Of a stretch of DNA of 64,000 nt, positions 41,876 to 52,100 are shown one piece after another. Each line of letters starts with the position of its first letter. Position 1 is the stretch's first letter. A program made the translations under genes and the position numbers. The notes beneath the pieces were generated by a model. It was not told the DNA's origin. It saw only the letters and a list, made by a program, of their open reading frames with translations, and made no database searches. Source of the stretch: CBDCKN01 sp965219035 (GTDB lineage: Bacteria > Gemmatimonadota > Gemmatimonadetes > Longimicrobiales > Gaopeijiaceae); the NCBI GenBank assembly GCA_965219035.1, contig CBDCMR010000003.1:868001-932000 (forward strand), given 5' to 3'.

Positions 41876-42976
41876 GTGAAGATCGATCGTATCGAGTTAC
41901 GAGAAGTGCGCATGCAGCTCAAGGAGCCGTTCGAGATCTCGAGTGGGGTCGCGTACGACCGCCGCGTCATGCTCCTGACGTTGTTCTCCGACGGCGTCAC
42001 GGGTTGGAGCGAGTGCGTGGCGGGCGAGACCCCCGGATACTCCTACGAGACGACGCAGACCGCTTGGCACATCCTCACGGAGTTCATCCTTCCGAGCGTA
42101 GTGGGGACAGAGGCGTCGATGGCATCCCGGGTGCTCGATCCCGCGAGCTGGATCCGTGGGCACCGCATGGCCAGGGCAGCCGTGGAGATGGCCGCACACG
42201 ACCTAGAGGCCAAGCTCGAGGGCGTGCGCCTGGCGGATCACGTCAGCGGAGTCCGCGACGCCGTGAGAGTCGGGGTGAGCATCGGTCTTCAGCCCACCGA
42301 CGACGAGCTGCATCGGAAGGTCGCAGACTTCGTCGAGCAGGGATATTCGCGCATCAAGATCAAGATCAAGCCCGGCCGGGACATCGAGATGTTGAGGGGT
42401 CTCCGTGAGCGATTCCCCGACGTTCCCATGATGGCCGACGCCAACTCGGCGTACACGTTGGAGGACGGTCCCAGGTTGAAGGCGCTGGACCGCCTCGACC
42501 TCATGATGCTCGAGCAGCCACTCGCCTACGATGACTATCTGGATCACGCTCGCCTGCAGGGGACGCTCGAGACTCCGGTCTGCCTCGACGAGTCGATCCG
42601 GTCGCTGGGCGATGCCGAGCTGGCCGTCGAGCTCGGCGCCTGCCGCATCATCAACATCAAACCCGGGAGGGTGGGCGGCTTCGAATCATCCAAGGCAATC
42701 CACGACCTCTGCGTGGCAAACGACGTTCCCGTTTGGTGCGGCGGTATGCTCGAGTCGGGCGTCGGAAGAGCCCACAACGTGGCCCTGGCCACGCTGCCCG
42801 GCTTCACCCTCCCGGGGGACATCTCGGCCAGCCGGCGTTACTGGCACGAGGACATCGTAGACCCCGAGTTCGTCGTGGTGGACGGCGAGATGCACGTTCC
42901 CCCGGGGCTGGGAATCGGGGTGGAGCTCAGGACGGATCTCATCGAGGAGCGAACGGTCCGAAAGGAGGTATTCTGA
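41876..42976 (+). CDS. menC: o-Succinylbenzoate synthase / N-acylamino acid racemase family
   Basis: A 366-residue enolase-superfamily enzyme of the MenC/NAAAR branch. Acid-base lysines are in YSRIKIKIKPGRD and NIKPGRVGG; metal ligands are in MMADANSAY (Asp), MLEQPL (Glu) and VCLDESI (Asp). The capping domain start IELREVRMQLKEPFEISSG matches this branch. Members make o-succinylbenzoate for menaquinone, racemise N-acyl or N-succinyl amino acids, or do both; sequence alone does not decide. Other men genes are not in the window. GTG start at 41876, coupled to the GNAT gene. Confidence 0.85.
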   Translation: MKIDRIELREVRMQLKEPFEISSGVAYDRRVMLLTLFSDGVTGWSECVAGETPGYSYETTQTAWHILTEFILPSVVGTEASMASRVLDPASWIRGHRMARAAVEMAAHDLEAKLEGVRLADHVSGVRDAVRVGVSIGLQPTDDELHRKVADFVEQGYSRIKIKIKPGRDIEMLRGLRERFPDVPMMADANSAYTLEDGPRLKALDRLDLMMLEQPLAYDDYLDHARLQGTLETPVCLDESIRSLGDAELAVELGACRIINIKPGRVGGFESSKAIHDLCVANDVPVWCGGMLESGVGRAHNVALATLPGFTLPGDISASRRYWHEDIVDPEFVVVDGEMHVPPGLGIGVELRTDLIEERTVRKEVF

Positions 42977-43235
42977 AAACGCCCCGGCATCTCCCGGCGG
43001 ACCCCGGATTGCCTATGTACGTATTATGGAGAGGAGGGCGTGTGGCCGCCGGCTTGAGTTTTGGCGCCTAGAGGCCGCCAACCATGCACAGCACCAGGAA
43101 CGCATGCGAGCGCAGCGGTGCTCGAGGCGTTTCGCGATCCCGGCACTTCCGGATGCCTCCACCTCGGTCGGCGTGACCGTGAAGGCGGCCGGAAGCCAGT
43201 GGCAAGGAAGCCCGCGGCCGGGAGAGGAGGGATCC

Positions 43236-43955
43236 ATGATAATGCCCACGATTCGGGCCTCACTGAGCCGCCGTGACGCACGGCAACTGGTAGCGCTCAT
43301 AGCCCGTGACGATCCGAAAATATGGGAGGCTGCTCGACTTCGTCTCGACGAGCACGGGGTCGACAGCCTCTTGGATGACCCCAGAGTCCTGAACGGACTC
43401 CTCACCGATCCCGAGGTTTCCGTGCCTCCCCCCATCGTCTTTTACGTTCTGGTTCGGCAGGCACTCCTGAAAGGCGGCATCGACGACCCTGGCACGGCCG
43501 ACTACGTCGCCTCGCTCATCGCTGCGTTCGGACGCGCCAGGCGGGCGTATCGGATCTCCGCCCAGGACGACGGCGAATTCCACTACCTCGCGGATATTGT
43601 CTCGGAGATGCGGACTGCCGGCGGACGACGGCAGTTCCTCCTACGGATGCACATGGGGGACTTCGCTCTTTGGATGTCGGGGCTGTTCCCAGACTACCTG
43701 GAGGCGCGGAGCCGACGCCGGGGCGCTCCACCCATCGCCTACTTCGAGGAGCTGGGCGCCGACGGCTACCGGCTGGCGTCCAAGAGCCGGGAGGCGGAGG
43801 AGCTTGGGATGAACGCCCTGCTCAAGGACGTCGCCGACCATTTCAGCGGGGTACGTGTGGCGCTCAACCGGATCTCCGATCGCCACTTCTGGCCCCAGGG
43901 AGGCGATCCGGTAAGCCGCCTGTTACGAGAGGTCTCGGGCCGCTTCGGAGGCTGA
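43236..43955 (+). CDS. Hypothetical helical protein
   Basis: A 239-residue soluble protein with no recognised family. ATG 43236 follows GGAGAGGAGG at good spacing; the open frame further upstream (to 43026) has no coding character. It is mostly helical: LSRRDARQLVALIARDDPKIWEAARLRLDEHG, then DPRVLNGLLTD, VFYVLVRQALLKGGIDD and RRQFLLRMHMGDFALWMSGLFPDYLEARSRRRGAPP. The MGDFALWMSGLFPDYLE segment resembles a conserved patch and would be a good query. Convergent with the gspE-like gene (8-base spacer). Confidence 0.65.
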   Translation: MIMPTIRASLSRRDARQLVALIARDDPKIWEAARLRLDEHGVDSLLDDPRVLNGLLTDPEVSVPPPIVFYVLVRQALLKGGIDDPGTADYVASLIAAFGRARRAYRISAQDDGEFHYLADIVSEMRTAGGRRQFLLRMHMGDFALWMSGLFPDYLEARSRRRGAPPIAYFEELGADGYRLASKSREAEELGMNALLKDVADHFSGVRVALNRISDRHFWPQGGDPVSRLLREVSGRFGG

Positions 43956-43962
43956 GGCCCCG

Positions 43963-45746
43963 TCATCGTGGCTCGGATGTCGGCGGTGGGCCCATGATGG
44001 CGCGGAGGCACAGCGGGCAGAAGCGCCACCCTCGTCGAAGTTGGGAGCCGCACCGGCAGAGCCGCCTGACGGTCAGGCCGCAGTAGGGGCACCCCAGGGC
44101 CTCCGTCGGGATCTCCCCCCCGCACCGGGAGCAGGGCACCACCGCCCCGGCATCGGTCTGAATAACGCGCGCGACTTCGTGTGGCGTGGTGAGGCCTTCA
44201 GCCACCTTGCGGCGGGCGTCTTCCGAGAGAGAGGCCATTCCGCTGTCCACAGCCAGGCGTCGCAGCGTGGAGGTGGACGCGCCTCGAATGATCTCGTCTC
44301 GGATGCTGTCGCTGATCGCGAGCACCTGAAAGACGCCGGTTCGCCCTGAGTAGCCGTCCGGGCATCTCCCGCACCCCTCGGCGCTACGTCCGCGACAGAC
44401 GGGGCAGAGGGTTCGGACCAGGCGCTGGGCCACGACCCCCGTGAGTCCTCCGGCCACCAAGTAGGCAGGTACTCCGATGTGGAGCAGCCGGGTTATGGCT
44501 CCGGGGGCGTCGGTGGTGTGAATCGTAGAGAGGACCAGATGGCCGGTCACTGCTGCTGCCATGGCGATCTCCGCCGTCTCGCGGTCACGGATCTCTCCGA
44601 TCATCACGATGTCGGGGTCCTGCCTAAGAATAGCCCGTAGGGCAGCGGGAAAAGTCAGGCCCGCCAGCGGCTTCACCTGAACCTGATTGATGCCGGGGAT
44701 CCGGTACTCCACCGGGTCCTCCACCGTAACCACGTTCAGGCCCTCCCGATTGAGCTCCGCCAGCGCAGCGAAAAGGCTACTGCTCTTCCCGCTGCCGGTG
44801 GGTCCGGCTGCGAGGATCACTCCCTGGCCGCATGCTCCCAGTCTCCGTACCAAGTTGAGGTCCCTGTGGGCCATGCCCAGCGCGTCGAGATTACGGGGAG
44901 CCTGGAGGGGGTCGAGGAGTCGCAGCACGATCTTCTCTCCCTCGACCGTGGGCAGAGTGGAGACCCGCACTCGCAGGGGGCTGCCAGCGTGTTGGAACGC
45001 GAGGCCTCCGTCCTGCGGTCGACGCTTCACGGAGATATCCATTCCCGATATCACCTTGATACGTGAGGCCACTGGGCCGAGGCTCGATCCGGGGAGCGTA
45101 AGGGAGCGGCGGAGGACTCCGTCGATCCGCCAGCGAACCAGGACCTGTCCTTCGGACGGTTCCAGATGGATGTCGCTCGCGCCCAGCGCGGCCGCCTGGT
45201 GCAGGACATGATTCACCAGCCGCACCACCGGGGCCGCTTCGGCGACCGCCTGCAAGGAAGCGTGGGTCTCGACGTCCACGTCGGCGTCCGTCAGGCCCTC
45301 GACCAGATCGGCGAGTTCCTCGCCATAAGAGGTGCGGATCGCCTCTGCCAGAGCGGAGGGGGCGGCAACCACGGCTTCGACGTGACGGCCACTGCTGAAG
45401 CGGACCTCGCCCAGGGTGACCTGGTCGAGGGGATCGGAGACGGCCAGACGCAGAGTGCGACCGGTGGCGGACAGCGGCAGAACGGCCCTCGCTCGTGCGA
45501 AGTGAGCCTCGACCAGACGGACCGCGTCAGGGTCCGGGGTCAGAGGGCTTTCGGCGAAAGGAGCCTCAGCTGGGTGGCCAGCGTCTGTGTGACGGCCTCG
45601 TCGTCGACGTATCCCCGCCCTACGAGAATGTCACCGAGGCGGAGGCTCGACCCACCCTGCTCCTCCAGGGCGGCCTGGAGGTCTCGAGGCCTGAGTCTTC
45701 CGGAGTCGACGAGGAGCTGCCCAAGGGACTTCGGTCGCGTCGCCAT
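43963..45746 (-). pseudogene. gspE: GspE/PilB-type ATPase with one frameshift and a zinc-ribbon tail
   Basis: Two frames form one 594-residue ATPase if one base is restored near 45540-45545. The first frame (from ATG 45746) encodes the N-terminal MshEN-like domain (KSLGQLLVDSGRLRPRDLQAALEEQ), ending in a TGA at 45540. The rest is open from about 45540 to 43963: TLRLAVSDPLDQVTLGEVRF, Walker A GPTGSGKSSSL, Asp box and Walker B (ILRQDPDIVMIGEIRDRETA), His box (VTGHLVLSTIHTTDA) and the tetracysteine zinc site (CPVCRG, CGRCPDGYSGRTGVFQV). After the usual end there are about 55 extra residues with further zinc ribbons (CSRCGG, CPYCG, CRCG, CPLC). It would power type IV pilus or type II secretion assembly; no partner genes are nearby. 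Confidence 0.8.
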
Positions 45747-45869
45747 GAGGTAGGGTGGAGCCGGCGGCGGGGCACCCGAATGGCGGGAGCGGCACACCTT
45801 CACAGCCCGGAGGGCGGAGGCGCTCGAGTCAGCAGGCCGATCGGAGGAGGAGGCAACCGAATCGGAGCG

Positions 45870-46766
45870 TCAGGAGTCCAGCAGCTCCAAGACGAAGGGC
45901 GCCACGCCCAGGATGGAGGAGGGAAGCCGGTCTGCCTCGGCGGCGGCGCCGGCCAGGAGCCCCAGGACAGGGTTCCGTGTGTGCCCCGCGGTGAGATCTT
46001 CGAGGTTGCCGTGATCGCTGGCCACCACCAGCGAGGCGCTCTCGGGCAGACCGTCGACGACGGCCGCCAGGAACTGGTCCACTCGCTCCAGGGCCACTAC
46101 CGCCTCCTCCGCGCTCCCCCGGTGACCGGCGTAGTCGGTGGAGTAGTGGGCGTAGAAGGTGAGATCCGCCACGGCGGCGATGCGGGCCAGGTTCACGCCA
46201 GCTTCGGCAGGCGTGATCTGAGGCACCTCGCTGTGGCCCAGGCCGTCCCTCCATCCGGTGTTGACGATCTCGCTGGATACCGCATCCCCCGAGGCGAGCT
46301 CGGCGGCGTGCCGGCGCAGGAGACCGGCGGCGCTGGCGGCCAGGGGTGGTGCGGCCGGGAAACGCGAGCGACGCCGCTCGAGATATCCATCGGGGTAGGC
46401 GTTGGCGAAGACCACGGAGTGGCCGGCCTCCTGAGCCCTGCTCATGATGTTTCTCTCGATGAGGAGCGGGCGCAGGCGCACCGGGGCCCAGGGCCCGAAG
46501 TGACGCCCGAACGCCAGCGCCGCGTTCTCGCCGGTCATCAGGGTGATCTGCCCGGTTCCGCTCTGAGGGATGCCATCGACGCCCAAGTTGGCGTCCAGAG
46601 GGATGGCCCGGCCCCGTGATCCCTCCACCACGGGCTCGTCGAGAGTGGGCAACCGCCCACCTAAGAGCCTCTCTAGGCCGGGGAGCCGGGCCTGGAGGAA
46701 GGGGTTGCGACCAGGATCGGACGAGCCGATGCCGACCCCGTCGAGGAAGACGAAAAGGACGGACAC
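45870..46766 (-). CDS. Phosphoglycerate-mutase/phosphopentomutase-like metalloenzyme
   Basis: A 298-residue alkaline-phosphatase-superfamily protein. It starts SVLFVFLDGVGIG (metal-binding Asp), has the nucleophile region GVDGIPQSGTGQITLMTGENA, FYAHYSTDYAGHRG (His/Asp) and the C-terminal VVASDHGNLEDLTAGHTRNPV (Asp-His and His). This is the pattern of cofactor-independent phosphoglycerate mutases and relatives, but it is much shorter than the 500-residue iPGM and lacks the inserted domain, so another phosphotransfer substrate is likely. The GTG at 46766 is chosen; the frame extends to 46802 only through the adjoining repeat element, whose CTAG ends one base before the GTG. Confidence 0.8.
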   Translation of the reverse strand: MSVLFVFLDGVGIGSSDPGRNPFLQARLPGLERLLGGRLPTLDEPVVEGSRGRAIPLDANLGVDGIPQSGTGQITLMTGENAALAFGRHFGPWAPVRLRPLLIERNIMSRAQEAGHSVVFANAYPDGYLERRRSRFPAAPPLAASAAGLLRRHAAELASGDAVSSEIVNTGWRDGLGHSEVPQITPAEAGVNLARIAAVADLTFYAHYSTDYAGHRGSAEEAVVALERVDQFLAAVVDGLPESASLVVASDHGNLEDLTAGHTRNPVLGLLAGAAAEADRLPSSILGVAPFVLELLDS

Positions 46767-46767
46767 G

Positions 46768-46953
46768 CTAGTGTTCCGTTTCCGAAGTTTGCGAGCCTCC
46801 AAGAGGGTCGGGGCGCCGTGGGATCAAGGCGGGACGACGCGGCATAGCGCAAGCGGGCACCGTGCGAAGCGTGGTCGCAAGGAGTCCCAACGCCCAGCCA
46901 ACGGATGCACCGTGCCCTCGACTGGCCGAGACACTTTGGTAACGGGACACTAG
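46768..46953 (+). repeat. 186-bp CTAG-terminated element (copy A)
   Basis: Full-length copy with ends CTAGTGTTCCGTT (46768-46780) and AACGGGACACTAG (46941-46953), imperfect inverted repeats. Inside are the conserved blocks GGGATCAAGGCGGGACGACG and GGATGCACCGTGCCCTCGAC followed by TGGCCGAGACACTTTGG. It is about 90% identical to the inverted copy at 53370-53555, which has the same length. It occupies the entire space between two genes: one end is a single base from the GTG of the mutase-like gene and the other contains the TAG stop of the DUF167 gene. Confidence 0.9.
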
Positions 46954-47234
46954 AGCCCGAGACGCGCGCGCGCGTCCTTCACAGCGAGCCCGGCGACGCG
47001 GACGATCTTGCTCTTGCCGCTGTGACCGCGGGTCACCTCGACGGAGCCTTTCGGAACGCCCAGCACCTTGGCCATGACACGGATCAGCTCGGCGTTGGCG
47101 GCCCCGTCTACCGGGGGAACTGCAAGGCGCACCTTGAGGGCGTCTCCGTGAAGGCCCACCACCTCCGAGCGGCTGGCCCGGGGCTGGGCGTGGATCACGA
47201 TCTCCACGCCGCCTTGAAGCTCTCGGACCGTCAC
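46950..47234 (-). CDS. DUF167 / YggU-family protein
   Basis: A 94-residue protein of the DUF167 (YggU) family: VEIVIHAQPRASRSEVVGLHGDALKVRLAVPPVDGAANAELIRVMAKVLGVPKGSVEVTRG, with the family's KVRLxxPPVDGxAN core and a G-x-x-SRxK-like segment (GHSGKSKIVRVAG). A small cytoplasmic protein of unknown role, often near yggT or similar cell-envelope genes. GTG start at 47234. Repeat ends touch both sides: the stop lies in copy A and an isolated AACGGAACACTAG directly precedes the start. Confidence 0.92.
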   Translation of the reverse strand: MTVRELQGGVEIVIHAQPRASRSEVVGLHGDALKVRLAVPPVDGAANAELIRVMAKVLGVPKGSVEVTRGHSGKSKIVRVAGLAVKDARARLGL

Positions 47235-47248
47235 AAACGGAACACTAG
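47235..47248. repeat. Solo end of the CTAG-terminated element (copy F)
   Basis: AAACGGAACACTAG is identical to the terminus of the 186-bp copy at 53542-53555 but stands alone, directly upstream of the GTG start of the DUF167 gene. The remaining 4 bases to the next stop codon show no element sequence. It may be the remnant after deletion of an element, or a sequence from which the elements were drawn. Confidence 0.6.
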
Positions 47249-47252
47249 ACTC

Positions 47253-47438
47253 TCACCGTGAGGGCCGGATGGCGTCGATCAGCTCTCGGGGCTGGAGGCG
47301 CTGCGGGGGCTGGGGGCCGAACCAGGAACGCAAGAGGGAGTCGGGGCGGGAGATGTCGAATGCCATGAGTACGCCCATGAGGATGAGCGCCAGGACAATC
47401 AAGAGCCGCCCGAAGTCTCGCTTCCGTCCGGAGGGCAT
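47253..47438 (-). CDS. Small single-pass membrane protein
   Basis: A 61-residue protein: a basic start (MPSGRKRDFGR), one hydrophobic helix (LLIVLALILMGVLMAF, about 12-27) and a proline-rich tail (FGPQPPQRLQPRELID). No family recognised. It lies 18 bp upstream of DUF167 and 21 bp downstream of the 196-residue gene on the same strand, so it is probably part of a run of co-transcribed genes. DUF167 genes are often near YggT-type membrane proteins, but this is not one. Confidence 0.6.
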   Translation of the reverse strand: MPSGRKRDFGRLLIVLALILMGVLMAFDISRPDSLLRSWFGPQPPQRLQPRELIDAIRPSR

Positions 47439-47459
47439 GTCATCCCTGCCGAGGCCGGA

Positions 47460-48050
47460 CTACTCGACGGGTCGCACGTCCACGGGATGCACGTCCACGG
47501 GTCGCACGTCCATCGTGACCTGAACGGCGACGTGGCCCATGTCTGCGCGATCCCGGAGGGCGTCTCGGATCCTCGGCTCCACTTTCTTGTACGCCGCCTT
47601 GACTCCGTCCCGGATCTCGAGCCGGAGCACCTTGAGGGCGTTGACGTCCGGGCGGCTCGTCTTCGTCTCCTTCTTCGCCTCTACCAGGCGGTCCGGGAGT
47701 ACCTCGAAGGGGGCCATCCCCACGTCGTCGGGACGAGGAGAGTCCATATACTGAATGGCCACCGAGACATCACCGCGGGCGTGATGGGTGGGGATGTCAC
47801 CCACGGCCCGGAAGTGGGAAGCCAGCTTCCCAAGCTCCACGTTGGAGGCGGCCTTGGCGTAACTGCGCTCGACGATGCCGAATATGCGCCGGAGGCGCTC
47901 CGGCGTGGTGGCGTCGATGTCGGGAACCTCCGTGTCGAGTTCTTTCCCGATGGCATGCCGATCCTGGCCTCCGTGACCTTCCTCTTCCCGGCTTCGTTGC
48001 CGGTCGATGTTCTCCAGGATGCGATCAGGGTTCGTCCGAAAACCCATCAT
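47460..48050 (-). CDS. Hypothetical protein with a tandem DVRPV tail
   Basis: A 196-residue, highly charged, mostly helical protein (DPRILE-like start, LRLEIRDGVKAAYKKVEPRIRDALRDRADMGHVAVQVTM near the end). The C-terminus repeats DVRPV-DVHPV-DVRPV, encoded by three 15-bp units at 47469-47513 (GGGTCGCACGTCCAC and near copies, plus strand). The opposite strand is also open over this region but reads as histidine- and leucine-rich antisense; the minus frame is preferred for its composition and operon position. No family recognised. Confidence 0.5.
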   Translation of the reverse strand: MMGFRTNPDRILENIDRQRSREEEGHGGQDRHAIGKELDTEVPDIDATTPERLRRIFGIVERSYAKAASNVELGKLASHFRAVGDIPTHHARGDVSVAIQYMDSPRPDDVGMAPFEVLPDRLVEAKKETKTSRPDVNALKVLRLEIRDGVKAAYKKVEPRIRDALRDRADMGHVAVQVTMDVRPVDVHPVDVRPVE

Positions 48051-48252
48051 CTCTCTCCATCATCACGGGAAGCCCCGTGGTCAGTGTTCCTTGAGTCATC
48101 AACGATAACCGGTGCGGTCGGCCGAGGCCAAGTGGACTCGGGTGACACGACTTGCGGGAAACCCGGACTTGTGACACGGGAAGATTTCCTCGGAGCGAGT
48201 CACAGCGTAGACTCGTCGGCGTACGGCGACCTCCCCCCTCGATCGGACGGTC

Positions 48253-49130
48253 ATGGACGAGAGGCCTCAAAAGGAGAAGTCGAGGCGAGTGAGGATGCTT
48301 CCGTTGGGTGGTGCGGCTTTGCTGGTGGCTTTGCTGGCGGGTTGCGGTGGTGGCGCGGCGATGGGGGGCGGAGCCGCCGTGATGATGTATGCGGTGCCCG
48401 ACGGAAATCCACTGACCTACGAGCGGGCTGATTCGATGGCCATCTCCATCGAGATGCCGGGAAGGGGATCGCTCACACTGCACGTGGATCAGGCCATGAC
48501 GCTGGGCGTCGGCTTCGAGCCGTCGGCCAGCGGAGTACAAGTGAGGACCAAGGTGGAGCGCCTCTCGGCCCGGATGACGAATCCCCTCGCCGCCCCGACC
48601 ACCCTCTCGGAATCCGACATCGAGGGAGACCTGGTCTTTACCGTCGATAGCCGCGGGAACGCTCATCTCATCGACATGCCGGAGGTGTCGGGTGCCGCCG
48701 GCCCACTTTTCAACGCCACCTCGCTCGCCTATGACCTGCTTCCCAAGCTTCCTCCGCCCGGAATCATGCCGAGCGGAAGTCGGGTGGACACCACGAGGTA
48801 CGCCGGGGAGGATGCGACCGGCTCCGTCGAGGTCACCTGGGTGGGCACCTCGGCCCTCGTAGGCGATACCGTCGTGGGCGGCAGAAGGCTGTCCCTGGTC
48901 AGACCGAGGCCGATGTCACTATCGAGTTGGTGGCTAACGTATCGGGCATGGAGGTGACCCAGAGCATGTCGGGACCCGAGACTGGATTCTACGTGTGGGA
49001 CCCGCGCCGGCGCGCTCTGGTCCGGCAGGAGATCGACCGGGACCTCAAGGGCACCGTGAAAGTTCCCGTGGTGCCGTCGCCCATGAACCTGACCGCGAAG
49101 CAACGGAAGACCATGAAGGTGGTGCACTAG
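48253..49130 (+). pseudogene. Lipoprotein gene with one frameshift
   Basis: The first frame (ATG 48253 to 48957) encodes a lipoprotein with lipobox LLAGC (Cys31) and a beta-rich body (ADSMAISIEMPGRGSLTLHVD, VRTKVERLSARMTNP, GDLVFTVDSRGNAHLIDMPE). Past about 48880 the coding character moves to another frame (KAVPGQTEADVTIELVANVS, then GFYVWDPRRRALVRQEIDRD) that stops at 49130. Restoring one base, for example a third G in the run near 48875-48882, gives a 292-residue protein. The tail overlaps by 4 bases with the convergent amidohydrolase gene stop. Function unknown; likely outer-membrane or periplasmic. Confidence 0.7.
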
Positions 49131-52100
49131 TTGCCTCCGACCTCCAGGCCCGGCACACTCGTGGGCTCGTCGGTCCACCACCACAGAGGCTCCAGATCCC
49201 GCTCGACCGGATAGATCTCGTTGAGGGTGTCCCCCTCATACAACCGGCCGTTCTTCATCACCCACCGGATTGTGTTTGTATTGCGTATGTCGTCCAGGGG
49301 ATTGGCGTCCAAAATAATCATGTCGGCGAGCTTGCCCGCCTCGATGGACCCGAGGTCCTGGTCGAGTCCGATGGCTTGAGCCCCGATGAGTGTGGCCACC
49401 CTGAGGGCATCGTGCTCCGGGAGGCCACCCGACTGAATGGCCCACAGCTCCCAGTGGTACGCGAGACCCTGGAGCTGGCCATGGCTCCCGACTCCCGCCT
49501 TGCCACCGGCCGCCACTAGGGCAGCCACGAACTTGGCGTGATCCTGGAACACGTGCTCGTCTTCATGGAACCATCCGGCCGGTCCCGGGCTTGGTCCGCC
49601 TCCACGCCGCCGGGTGGCCACGTCCACCTCGGAGTGAGGCATGAATCGGCGGAGCTTGTCGTCGTCGTGCGGATTCTCACGCGTGTAGAAGTAGTTCTCC
49701 GCCCAGGGGCCCCCGTAGGAGACCAGGAGAGTCGGCGTGTAAGTGCGACCCGACTCGACGAAAAGCTTCACGAAGTCGTCGTACAGGGGATATACGGGGA
49801 TCGAGTGCTCCAGCCCCGAGTACCCGTCGATGGTCTCCGTGAGGTTCTGCTTGACGTTGAGGGATCCCTCTGTGGTCGGCATGATGCCCATCTCGCGGGC
49901 CGCCAGGACGATCAGCTGCCGCTGCTTCCGGTTCCCCGCCACGTACATCTTGAGCGTTTTCGTATCGTAGTAGTCGCTGTAACGCCTCATGATGTCGCGG
50001 GCCTCGTCCAGATCGTCGATGTTGTGCTGGAAGAAGATCCCCGGTCCGGTGGAGTAGATACGGGGGCCCAGAACGTCGCCTGAACGGACGAGATCTGAAT
50101 ACGTGAGGACGTCGGTCGTGGCCGTCTGCGGATCGCGGGTCGTCGTCACCCCGTGGGCGAGGTTGGCCAGGTAGACCCACTGATCCTTTCGGTGGATTCC
50201 CCACGACGGCCGCAGGTGGGCGTGGGTATCCACGAAGCCCGGGATGATCGTCTTGCCCGACACGTCGATGACTCTCGCGTCGTCGGGCAGGGCGATGGAG
50301 CCGCTTCGCGCGACATTCACGATCCGGTTGTCGCGGACCACGATGTCGGCGTTCTCGATCACCTCGTCGCCTCGCATGGTTATGACACGAGCGCCGCGGA
50401 GGACCGCAGAGCCCACGGGCAAATCACGCTGGGCGCTGATCGTGATCCGGAACTCTCCGGCTTGGTAGCCGTCGTCCTCGGCCTTGTCGGCGGCCTTCAC
50501 GCTGTCCTCATGCGCCGCGGCCGCGTCGAGGTCGTACACGAAGTGGGCATTCCCGAGAGACCAGTGGACGGCGCGTCCTCGCCGACCCCACGCCGGGAAC
50601 TCGCCTCCGAACCTCGTGAGCTTCCGTACGGGGAAGGACGCGTCGGAGGAGTCGGCCACGTTCACGGTCGGGGCGTCACCACCCACCATCGGTACCGTGA
50701 GCGTGTAGATCTGCCCGAGGATCGAGGCCATTGCCAGGTCTCCCGTCGGGGCCATGGCGACAGCCTCGGGTGACTGGCGTTGCTCGGATCCCGGCGATTT
50801 CTCGCCCCGCACCTTCACGCGGGTCTGCTCGTCGGTGCCGTCCCAGCGAACCGACACCAGCTCGTCGGGACTCTTGAAGAGGAAGATCCGCTCCCCGCTC
50901 TCCACGAAGTGGGGGCCGCTTCGATCCTCCATGGGCATGATGAGGGTGGCGTCGCCACCTTCGGCTGGAAGCCAGACGAGTTCGTTGGCCACCCCCGTGG
51001 CCCTGGGGCTCGAGCTGGATTCGAAGGCCCGGGCAAAGCCTCGGACCGCCACGATTCTCTGTCCATCGGGGGCCCACGCCGGCGTCACGAAGATGCCCGG
51101 TTGGCGGCTGAGGCGGACCGGATCTCCAGCGCCGTCCGCCCGGGCCTTGTAGAGGTGCCCGCCTGCTACCTCCGACCAGGAGGCGTATGCCAGCCATTCG
51201 CCGTCGGGAGACCAGGTGGGCATGTGCTCGGAGTCGTCCTCCCGCGTGATTCGACGCGGGTCGGAACCGTCGGCGTTCGCCACGTACAAGTGGTCCATGG
51301 CCGTGAATGCCAGCCGCGTGCCGTCAGGTGAAGGCACCGCGTCGCGGATCTGACGGACGGTGAAAGTCGGCGCGTCGCTCACCGGATAGTCGAAATCCAC
51401 TTTAGGCCCGATCTCGAGGTCGAAGCGGACGCGGAAGGGGATCTCCTCGGCATGGCCTCCGTCGTCCAAGACCGGAATCCTCCAGATCTTTCCGCCATAC
51501 GACGCTACGACCGCTCGCGAGTCGGGGGTGAAGCTCATGCCCGGAAGTGCGTCCAACGCGGCCCGGGACTCTTGATCGTCGCGCTGAACGGGATAGGCCA
51601 GCCAGCGCTCGGCACCGGTCTGCAGGTCCCGGAGCACGAGTCCCGTGTGCTCGTCGTGCCGTGTGCCGTAGACCAGCCACTTCCCATCGGGAGATAGGGT
51701 GGGTCTGATCGCGCCACCGTAGCGCGAGACCCGGGTGTAGCTTTGGCCGGTCTCCCGGTCGTAGGCGCGCAGACGATAAAGAGGGAACTGCGCGTTGTAG
51801 TCCCAGTCCCTCGCCGAGGTCCGCTCCGAGTACCACACCCAGCGCGGGTCGGGACCGAACGCGGCACCTATGGTCTTGGGCGGGTTCTCGCCCCGGATGA
51901 GGTCGGCTCCCGAGCCCCCGTCGATGTGGAACAGGTGGAGCTTGGGCAGCCCGCCTCCCCGAAAGCCCCCCATGCTTGCCACCACGTACGAGCCGTCTGG
52001 CGACCACTCGGGTGACTCGGCCCGATTGGCCTTACCCTCGGAGACCTGGGTGGTGTCGTTCCCGTCCAACGACATGATCCAGATGTTCTGCCCGCCGTCC

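Noticed and set aside
47487..48431. Plus-strand frame of 314 codons
   Set aside because: It is rich in His, Leu and Val in antisense style and covers the minus-strand 196-residue gene; no ribosome binding site or motif supports it.
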